Shown here: in pieces, positions 58,473 through 64,000 of the stretch
Layout of the letters: the number at the start of each line of letters is the position of its first letter
Position numbering within the stretch: the first letter of the stretch is position 1
NCBI GenBank assembly: GCA_905215805.1
Contig: CAJMRL010000003.1
Coordinates: 170,161 to 234,160 of the forward strand
Length of the DNA stretch: 64,000 bases
Direction: 5' to 3'
DNA from: an uncultured bacterium
GTDB taxonomy: Bacteria; Bacillota; Clostridia; UBA1381
Translations under genes and position numbers: made by a program
Notes under the pieces: generated by a model
Databases searched by the model: none
Told to the model about the DNA's origin: nothing
The model's input: only the letters and a program-made list of their open reading frames with translations

Positions 58473-59179
58473 GCAACTACATAACGCCCGCACTCAACAT
58501 GCCGCCATACATGCTATTCCCTAAATTTCTGCTTGAAACTGCTCTAAGCGAAACTGCGCGGCTCGTTTATACGATCTTGCTTGATCGTACAAGGCTGTCA
58601 CTTCAAAATCAGAATTATATCGACAATTATGGTCATGTGTATATCTATTACACAATAACCAACATTGCAGAGACCATCCGCAAAAGTGAGATGACCGTCA
58701 AGACGGCGCTTGCTTTACTTGAAGATAATGAGCTTATAAAAAGAGTTCATCAAGGCGTTGGTCTGCCGAATAAGATTTATGTCAGGATGCCTATGGACAG
58801 TTTGCCGCCGGAAAGAAATATATCTGCCATACAGAAAGAAAACTTTCCGTATAACAGACAGAAAACTGTCTGTCTGGAAGAAAGAAAACTTTCCGGTATT
58901 AAAAATGATAATAATAAAAATGATATATTAAAAATGAGGGAGCAAGAAAGGAGCGCCCGCGGCAGTCAGAAAAATGTCTACATCTCCGATGAAGAATATG
59001 AAGCCTTATCGGCTGAATTTACGGAGTGCGATGAGTATATAGAGCGGTTGTCACTGTATATGGCATCCACGGGCAAGGATTACAGCAGCCATGCCGCTAC
59101 CGTTCGGAAGTGGATATTGCAGGACAAGCCCAAGAAACAGGAACGAAATTATGAGTGCAAGGAGGACGAGAGTTTATGA
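58469..59179 (+). CDS. Replication initiator A (RepA_N-like)
   Basis: 236 residues. PYMLFPKFLLETALSETARLVY and TILLDRTRLSLQNQN, then a winged helix (TITNIAETIRKSEMTVKTALALLEDNELIKR), identify the RepA_N group. A Lys/Asn-rich linker and a small helical C-terminal domain (SDEEYEALSAEF, HAATVRKWI) complete it. Serves maintenance of the excised element. A second, different RepA lies in the interrupted outer element at 49653. Confidence 0.85.
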   Translation: MSNYITPALNMPPYMLFPKFLLETALSETARLVYTILLDRTRLSLQNQNYIDNYGHVYIYYTITNIAETIRKSEMTVKTALALLEDNELIKRVHQGVGLPNKIYVRMPMDSLPPERNISAIQKENFPYNRQKTVCLEERKLSGIKNDNNKNDILKMREQERSARGSQKNVYISDEEYEALSAEFTECDEYIERLSLYMASTGKDYSSHAATVRKWILQDKPKKQERNYECKEDESL

Positions 59180-59231
59180 ACACAATAGGAGTTCGTGAGG
59201 GCAAGAAAAATATTTTCGGGAGGTGACAGCA

Positions 59232-59429
59232 GTGACGGAAGATGAGAAGAAATTATTGCAGGCAAAGCACAGGCTTGAAGAAGCAGAGGCGCGCGACCGT
59301 GTGAGAGAGCGCAAAGCGAGAACACGGAGATTGATACAAGAGGGAGCCATTCTTGAAAAGGTCTTGCCGCAGGTATTGCATGTGGAGCTTGATAAATTGG
59401 AGCAGTTTTTACATAGCAAATTCAATTGA
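59232..59429 (+). CDS. DUF3847 family protein
   Basis: 65-residue, highly charged helical protein from GTG 59232, with GGGAGG eight bases upstream. Heptad-rich KLLQAKHRLEEAEARDR and RTRRLIQEGAILEKVLPQV match DUF3847 proteins, which accompany relaxase genes in Firmicute elements; likely an accessory protein binding near oriT. Function unproven. Confidence 0.82.
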   Translation: MTEDEKKLLQAKHRLEEAEARDRVRERKARTRRLIQEGAILEKVLPQVLHVELDKLEQFLHSKFN

Positions 59430-59455
59430 GAAAGTCAAAGTGGGTACTCAAATTC

Positions 59456-59732
59456 GGGGTGTTTCGGTCAGCCGAAACGCCCCCTCATCCCGATAAGGGC
59501 GCACTTACTCACCACCGTAAAGGTGGTGGTACTGCTCGCTTTCAGCGGCAGACGTTGCGCCCTTGCCGGGAGCGCCGACAATCACGCAAGCGTAATTATC
59601 GGTACAGCCGAATTGCTGGAGACCACTCCCGCAAAGCATTGTTGCCAATGCAAAATGAGCACCGCTCATTTTCTCGGCTGTTTGCTAAAACCTGTCACCG
59701 ACAGCTTTTAGCAAGCATGAGCTGCCGCTCAT
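59456..59732. other. oriT region with MOBQ (RSF1010-like) nic motif
   Basis: GTAAGTGCGCCCTT lies on the minus strand at 59495-59508, matching the core of the RSF1010/R1162 transfer origin (TAAGTGCG^CCCT). AAGGGCGCA (59495-59503) repeats inverted as TGCGCCCTT (59556-59564), and CACCACC/GGTGGTG (59510-59516, 59522-59528) forms the adjoining hairpin. More stems flank it: GGGGTGTTTCGG/CCGAAACGCCCC (59456-59482), AAAATGAGC/GCTCATTTT (59652-59672), GCTAAAA-c-CTGTC/GACAG-c-TTTTAGC (59684-59712) and ATGAGC/GCTCAT (59717-59732). The relaxase gene follows directly. Confidence 0.85.
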
Positions 59733-59769
59733 TTTCTTTTTGAAAAAAGAAACAAAAACTTGTGTCTGC

Positions 59770-61500
59770 ATGGCAGACCATACGGAGGTGTTCAAAATAG
59801 CAATCTACCATTTTGAAGCAAAGATGATAAGCCGCGGCACTGGACGTTCCGTAGTAGCTGCTGCGGCTTATGCGTCATGCTCGAAAATCTACAACGATTA
59901 TGACGGCATGATGCATGACTATACGCGCAAGCACGGTTGTGTTTACAGCGAAATATTCTTGCCGTCCAATGCTCCGCCAGAATGGCAGGATAGGACAGAA
60001 TTATGGAACGCTGTCGAAGCTGCCGAAAAAGCTAAGGACAGCCGACTTGCACGGGAGCTGATTGTTGCCTTACCCGTTGAAATCGGACTTGATGAATGGA
60101 AAGCCATTCTTAAAGATTTTATATCCAAACAGTGCGTCAATAAGGGTATGTGTGCTGACGTCAGCATACATGACACCGACGGGCATAATCCTCATGCGCA
60201 TATTCTGCTAACTATGCGACCGATTGATGATAAAGGCAAGTGGCAGGCTAAGACGCAGAAAGAGTATTTATGCAAACGCGGTGATGAAGAACGCGGCTTT
60301 ACAGCAGCCGAGTTCAAGACTGCACAAGCTGACGGCTGGGAAAAGCAGTATCAGTATAAGGTAGACAAGAAAAAGCTGTATATGACTCCCACCGAAGCCG
60401 AACAGCAGGGATATGAGAGGGTAAGCAAAAATCCCAAAAGTACGCGATACGGAAGGCAAAATCCCATATGCGCCGAGTGGAACAGCGAGGAACAGGTCTT
60501 ACGTTGGCGCAAAGCATGGGAAGGAGTCACGAATAAGGCACTGGAGCAGAACAGCATTGACGCACGCGTTGACTGCCGCAGCTTCAAGGAGTGCGGCATT
60601 GACGAGCAGCCGACTATTCACGAGGGTGTTTCCGCGCATATCATAGAACAGCGCGGCGGTGTTTCGGAACGGTGCGAAATGAACAGGCAAATAAAAGCTG
60701 ATAACGCTTTGTTGCTTGAAATAAAGAAACAAATCAAAAAGCTATCGGCAATAGTTGTAGATAAGGTGAAAAAAACTGTTTTGGATTTTGCAAATACATT
60801 AGAGAATTTGCGGAACAGATATATATTTAACCGTTATGAAATAACGCAAAATGAAAACATATCCACAGAACTCAAACAGTATAACACCACTATTGATGTT
60901 ACTGTTCAAAGGTATAACGGAATTGTCCAGCAGTTAGATAATAAAATTACCGAATTGAAGAAAATGAAAGCCGAGCAGAAACATTTAAATCCAATACACA
61001 TTTTTCGCCATAAAGAATTGACGGAACATATAGACAAGACGGAAAAAGAAATAAAAAAATTGCAAAATCTCAAATCCGCCTTCCTTGACAAAATGAGTTG
61101 CAAATCTGAAAAAGATATTCCACAGTATAAAGCATTGCACATAAAAAATGATGATATTATTATAGAAATTGCTGCAAATAATACAGAATTAGAAAAACAA
61201 TGTGCTGACGATAAAGCTGAATTTATATCAATCAAAAAGAGTATTCCGTCCGAAGATATGGTGGCGGTACAGGCTGAACGCTATACAATCCATGATGAAT
61301 ACACAAAATCAAATATACAAAAGCTACAAGAGAAATACGGACGTAAATACAGTTATGATATATACAAAGATGTTGAAGCTGATGTAAATATGGAACTGCA
61401 CGAAAAACCATTCTCTATTCTAATGAGGTTAGAGAAAAACAAGCAACGAAATACAGACCATAACCACACAAAGTACCGAAATCACGAACAGGAACGATAA
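59770..61500 (+). CDS. MobA/MobL (MOBQ) relaxase
   Basis: Relaxase that nicks oriT and stays bound to the transferred strand. The family N-terminus AIYHFEAKMISRGTGRSVVAAAAYAS is followed by the metal-binding motif HNPHAHILLT near residue 145, and a long coiled-coil-rich C-terminus. Start unclear: the frame opens at TTG 59740, an ATG lies at 59770, but the only strong ribosome site (GGAGG, 59780-59784) points to the ATA at 59794, where most homologues begin with Met. About 567-586 residues depending on start. Neighbours RepA, DUF3847 and oriT support mobilisation in trans. Confidence 0.93.
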   Translation: MADHTEVFKIAIYHFEAKMISRGTGRSVVAAAAYASCSKIYNDYDGMMHDYTRKHGCVYSEIFLPSNAPPEWQDRTELWNAVEAAEKAKDSRLARELIVALPVEIGLDEWKAILKDFISKQCVNKGMCADVSIHDTDGHNPHAHILLTMRPIDDKGKWQAKTQKEYLCKRGDEERGFTAAEFKTAQADGWEKQYQYKVDKKKLYMTPTEAEQQGYERVSKNPKSTRYGRQNPICAEWNSEEQVLRWRKAWEGVTNKALEQNSIDARVDCRSFKECGIDEQPTIHEGVSAHIIEQRGGVSERCEMNRQIKADNALLLEIKKQIKKLSAIVVDKVKKTVLDFANTLENLRNRYIFNRYEITQNENISTELKQYNTTIDVTVQRYNGIVQQLDNKITELKKMKAEQKHLNPIHIFRHKELTEHIDKTEKEIKKLQNLKSAFLDKMSCKSEKDIPQYKALHIKNDDIIIEIAANNTELEKQCADDKAEFISIKKSIPSEDMVAVQAERYTIHDEYTKSNIQKLQEKYGRKYSYDIYKDVEADVNMELHEKPFSILMRLEKNKQRNTDHNHTKYRNHEQER

Positions 61501-61514
61501 TATTAAGAAAATTA

Positions 61515-61578
61515 TTGACAATGGCACTAAAATATGATATAATATATATCACACAATAAACGTAACAGGTTTACGTTT
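61515..61578 (+). promoter_or_regulatory. Consensus promoter and leader hairpin after the relaxase
   Basis: TTGACA (61515-61520), 17-nt spacer, TATAAT (61538-61543). The expected transcript begins with AAACGTA/TACGTTT (61558-61578), a 7-bp stem. A 7-codon frame (MLFRLYG, 61610-61633) with GGGAG upstream follows, but no intact gene until tet. Confidence 0.8.
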
Positions 61579-61592
61579 GTAAAAAGACGTAA

Positions 61593-61751
61593 CTATACAG
61601 GGAGAAAGCATGCTATTCCGGCTTTACGGTTGAAACCTTATACGATACATTTATACAGACAACACCCCGGATCAGCTTTTGGTTGGACAATTCCAACCAA
61701 ACACCACAGCAAACAGCAGAAACTATTCTGAACGCCAAGAAGCCGGTATGA
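61593..61751 (+). pseudogene. Possible 3' remnant of a gene
   Basis: An open stretch without a start codon reads YREKACYSGFTVETLYD.. and ends DNSNQTPQQTAETILNAKKPV before TGA. The ending resembles C-termini of P-loop small-molecule kinases (D-(T/S)-(S)N-TP-ETA-IL), suggesting a truncated resistance or kinase gene. A perfect TTTGGTTGG/CCAACCAAA hairpin (61678-61701) lies inside. Low certainty. Confidence 0.35.
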
Positions 61752-61791
61752 TTGTTAACATATAAGAGGAAGAAAAATTTCTTTTAGGTAC

Positions 61792-61820
61792 TTGCTTTCC
61801 TAAAGCTGATGTGATATAAT
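61792..61820 (+). promoter_or_regulatory. tet promoter
   Basis: TTGCTT (61792-61797), 17-nt spacer, TATAAT (61815-61820), in the position of the known tet(M)-type promoter with the familiar AAAGCTGATGTGATATAAT context. Confidence 0.85.
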
Positions 61821-61850
61821 AGTTTCATTCCAGAAAAGGAGTAAAAAAAT

Positions 61851-61874
61851 ATGCGGCAAGGTATTCTTAAATAA
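61851..61874 (+). promoter_or_regulatory. tet leader peptide (MRQGILK)
   Basis: AAAAGGAG precedes ATG-CGG-CAA-GGT-ATT-CTT-AAA-TAA. The same short peptide starts the leader of Tn916 tet(M). Ribosome progress through it is thought to affect downstream hairpin folding. Confidence 0.8.
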
Positions 61875-62083
61875 AACTATAATCAAATAGTGGGAACAAA
61901 GAATTATGATAGCTCCTTTTGTGGGGGCTTGGTTTTTTGTACCCAATTTAAGAATACTTTTGCCTTATCAATTTTGACATATTCAAAAAACAGCAATCAC
62001 AAATAGGTGTATGCTGTATATGTGTATGTCCGCAAATTATAATCCCCAGTGGTAAAAGTATTTTACTGCTGGGGATTTTTATG
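61861..62083 (+). terminator. tet transcription-attenuator leader
   Basis: GTATTCTTAAAT (61861-61872) pairs with ATTTAAGAATAC (61946-61957). A second, terminator-like hairpin, AATCCCCAG..TAAAA (62041-62057) with TTTTA..CTGGGGATT (62061-62077) followed by T residues, precedes the gene. This two-hairpin order matches tet(M)/tet(W)-type attenuation, where drug-slowed translation permits read-through. Confidence 0.8.
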
Positions 62084-62114
62084 CCCTTTAGGGCTGTAAA
62101 AGGAGGACAATCAC

Positions 62115-64000
62115 ATGAAAATAATAAATATTGGCATCCTTGCCCATGTAGACGCAGGAAAAACAACATTGACGGAAAGCCTGCTATACACCAGTGGAGC
62201 GATTGCGGAACAAGGAAACGTGGATAAAGGAACTACAAGAACAGACACTATGATTTTGGAACGGCAACGTGGAATTACCATTCAGACAGCAGTTACTTCT
62301 TTTTGCTGGAATGATTATAAAATCAACATCGTGGACACTCCCGGTCATATGGATTTTTTAACCGAAGCATACCGATCTTTATCTGTCCTTGACGGAGCTG
62401 TTTTAGTCATTTCGGCAAAAGACGGCGTACAGGCACAGACACGTATATTATTCAATGCGCTTCAGAAGATGAACATCCCGACAATCATCTTCGTAAATAA
62501 GATAGACCAAAATGGAATCGACCTGCGGCGTGTTTACCAAAGCATCAAAGATAAACTTACCAGTGATATGATTGTCATGCAGGAGGTTGCCTTGTCGCCC
62601 AAGATAACCATAACCGATATTTCTGATTTGGACAAATGGGATATTGTTATTTCTGGAAGCGATGAACTGTTAGAACGATATGTTGCAGAGGATCCTTTGG
62701 ATATACAGGAATTACAATATGAAAAGTGCAAAAGAACCAGATGCTGCTCTTTGTTTCCTGTTTATCATGGGAGTGCAAAAGACAATTTAGGAACAGAAAA
62801 ACTGATCGAAGCGATTACAGAAACTTTCATTACAGAAACAGACGATATTCAGTCTGAATTATGTGGATATGTTTTTAAGGTTGAGTATACAGACCGGAAA
62901 AAACGGCTTACTTATTTACGCCTGTATCATGGGACGCTCCATTTACGGGATGAGCTGCCGCTGTCAAAAAAGAAAAAAATAAAGATTACAGAAATGTGTA
63001 TTCCGTTAAATGGTGAAATCGTCCCGGCTGACCATGCTGATCCGGGAGAAATTGTTGTTTTAGCTGATGATACTTTGAAACTGAACGACATTCTGGGAAA
63101 CGAAAAACTCTTACCTCAAAAAACACGGATCGATGATCCCATGCCATTACTTCGGACAACCGTAGAGCCGCAAAAGCCGGAGCAAAGGGAAGCCCTGTTA
63201 AATGCCCTCGTAGAGATCGCTGATACAGATCCTCTTTTGCATTTTGACATTGATACTGTTACCCATGAGATCATGTTATCTTTTTTGGGAAAAGTACAGT
63301 TAGAAGTTATTTGTTCGCTATTAGAAGAAAAATATCATGTGGGCGTGGTTACGAAAGAGCCTTCGGTTATTTATCTGGAAAGACCGCAAAAAAAAGCGAG
63401 CTGCACGATTCATATTGAAGTGCCGCCGAATCCGTTTTGGGCATCTATTGGTTTGACTGTAACACCGCTTCCTATTGGAAGCGGAACACAATATAAAAGC
63501 GAGGTATCTCTCGGATATTTAAACCAAAGTTTTCAAAATGCCGTCATGGAGGGGGTGCGTTATGGAATGGAGCAGGGCTTATATGGCTGGGGAGTGACAG
63601 ACTGCCAAATTTGTTTTGATTATGGAGTTTATTACAGTCCGGTCAGTACCCCCGCTGATTTTCGTTTTCTTGCACCTATCGTGTTGGAACAGGCATTGAA
63701 AAAAGCAGGAACACAGCTGTTGGAACCATACCTTTCCTTTACTCTTTTTGCGCCGCAGGAATATCTTTCACGGGCTTATAATGACGCACCAAAGTATTGC
63801 GCAATAATTGAATCAACCAGACTTGAAAAAGATGAAGTTATTTTTAAGGGGGAAATCCCTGCCCGTTGTATCGGTGAATATAGGAATGATTTGAATTTTT
63901 ATACAAATGGAAGAAGTGTTTGTATTACAGAATTAAAAGGGTATCAGGAAACTTCCGGCGAGCCTGTGTTTCAGCCACGCCGCCCGAACAGCCGTTTAGA
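62115..64000 (+). CDS. tet: Tetracycline-resistance ribosomal protection protein, 3' end outside window
   Basis: Elongation-factor-like GTPase that dislodges tetracycline from the ribosome. 628 codons are present, so about 11 residues are missing from the usual 639. Motifs: G1 AHVDAGKT, G3 DTPGHMDF, G4 NKID, conserved EVPPNPFWASIGL, GYLNQSFQNAV, YYSPVSTPADF and the C-terminal QPRRPNSRL. AGGAGG precedes the ATG. By eye it is closest to the Tet(O)/Tet(W)/Tet(32)/Tet(M) group but differs from the Tet(M), Tet(O) and Tet(W) sequences I recall at many positions, so no allele is assigned. Confidence 0.95.
   Translation, partial: MKIINIGILAHVDAGKTTLTESLLYTSGAIAEQGNVDKGTTRTDTMILERQRGITIQTAVTSFCWNDYKINIVDTPGHMDFLTEAYRSLSVLDGAVLVISAKDGVQAQTRILFNALQKMNIPTIIFVNKIDQNGIDLRRVYQSIKDKLTSDMIVMQEVALSPKITITDISDLDKWDIVISGSDELLERYVAEDPLDIQELQYEKCKRTRCCSLFPVYHGSAKDNLGTEKLIEAITETFITETDDIQSELCGYVFKVEYTDRKKRLTYLRLYHGTLHLRDELPLSKKKKIKITEMCIPLNGEIVPADHADPGEIVVLADDTLKLNDILGNEKLLPQKTRIDDPMPLLRTTVEPQKPEQREALLNALVEIADTDPLLHFDIDTVTHEIMLSFLGKVQLEVICSLLEEKYHVGVVTKEPSVIYLERPQKKASCTIHIEVPPNPFWASIGLTVTPLPIGSGTQYKSEVSLGYLNQSFQNAVMEGVRYGMEQGLYGWGVTDCQICFDYGVYYSPVSTPADFRFLAPIVLEQALKKAGTQLLEPYLSFTLFAPQEYLSRAYNDAPKYCAIIESTRLEKDEVIFKGEIPARCIGEYRNDLNFYTNGRSVCITELKGYQETSGEPVFQPRRPNSRL

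Larger units (their letters stand above)
52912..61500. mobile_element. Nested mobilizable element (serine recombinase, cargo, RepA, oriT, MobA)
   Basis: Begins at the broken maff2 gene with an outward-facing large serine recombinase, followed by cargo (STAND ATPase, PBECR4-like gene), TnpW, RepA, DUF3847, an oriT and a MobA/MobL relaxase. GC content is lower than in the interrupted conjugation genes. The right edge was not found and may lie beyond the tet gene. Confidence 0.7.

Noticed and set aside
1..64000. CRISPR arrays, tRNA or rRNA genes
   Set aside because: No regularly spaced repeats, no cas-like proteins and no cloverleaf or rRNA-like stretch noticed by reading; a tRNAscan/Infernal run would settle tRNAs.

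Overview
The window looks like an accessory, transfer-prone stretch of a gut-type Clostridia genome (Firmicutes, Oscillospiraceae/Lachnospiraceae-like). The grounds are consensus sigma-A promoters with 17-nt spacers, strong AGGAGG ribosome sites, GTG/TTG starts, S-layer-homology (SLH) surface proteins, many Bce/Lan-type two-component plus ABC-transporter sets, Tn1549-type conjugation genes and a ribosome-protection tetracycline gene. No rRNA, tRNA or CRISPR array was seen. Base composition is patchy: 46.2-52.9 kb is clearly GC-richer than its surroundings, which fits a patchwork origin.

Layout. 1-2.4 kb: a DNA-damage cassette (5'-truncated Y-family polymerase, tag, YolD-like). 2.5-4.4 kb: a DUF998 membrane protein and a four-gene DUF3990/DUF3791 module behind a consensus promoter overlapped by a perfect inverted repeat. 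4.5-9.6 kb: response regulator, kinase, ABC ATPase and FtsX permease. 9.7-12.8 kb (minus): MarR-controlled resistance operon (MarR, short leader peptide, MFS efflux, GNAT, Vat-type acetyltransferase). 12.8-14.2 kb: two XRE regulators and a membrane protein. 14.4-21.2 kb: SLH-M13 metallopeptidase and a lantibiotic self-protection type transporter (LanF/E/G) divergent from its LanR/LanK. 21.3-27.1 kb (minus): GPP34 protein, MerR, response regulator, kinase, ABC ATPase, FtsX. 27.4-35.2 kb (minus): response regulator, kinase, two lipoproteins, ABC ATPase, two permeases, one of them fused to a lipobox-like domain. 35.4-36.9 kb: small regulators and a secreted protein. 37.1-42.5 kb: ECF sigma, anti-sigma, VanZ, SLH-M16 peptidase. 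42.5-45.7 kb: tyrosine recombinase preceded by repeats, then TetR and MFS efflux sharing an operator. 45.8-48.7 kb: DUF134 regulator and an SLH-transglutaminase. 48.9-52.9 kb: part of a Tn1549-like conjugative element that breaks off inside a Maff2 gene. 52.9-61.5 kb: a nested mobilizable element (large serine recombinase, STAND ATPase, structured RNA with a PBECR4-like nuclease gene, TnpW, RepA, DUF3847, oriT, MobA/MobL relaxase). 61.5-64 kb: a tet ribosome-protection gene with its attenuator leader, cut by the window end.

How it works together. The first 35 kb is mainly an envelope-stress and antimicrobial-peptide sensing and resistance region: four separate two-component systems, each beside an ABC transporter. 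It is interspersed with drug-resistance genes (Vat, two MFS pumps, Tet) and three SLH-anchored surface enzymes. The right end is mobile DNA. The best candidates for undescribed biology lie in the nested element's cargo: a STAND/TPR ATPase directly behind a TA-flanked MITE, and a promoter-RNA-terminator-nuclease arrangement that resembles a type III toxin-antitoxin locus but shows no clear tandem repeats. A second candidate is the DUF3990/DUF3791 module near the left end.
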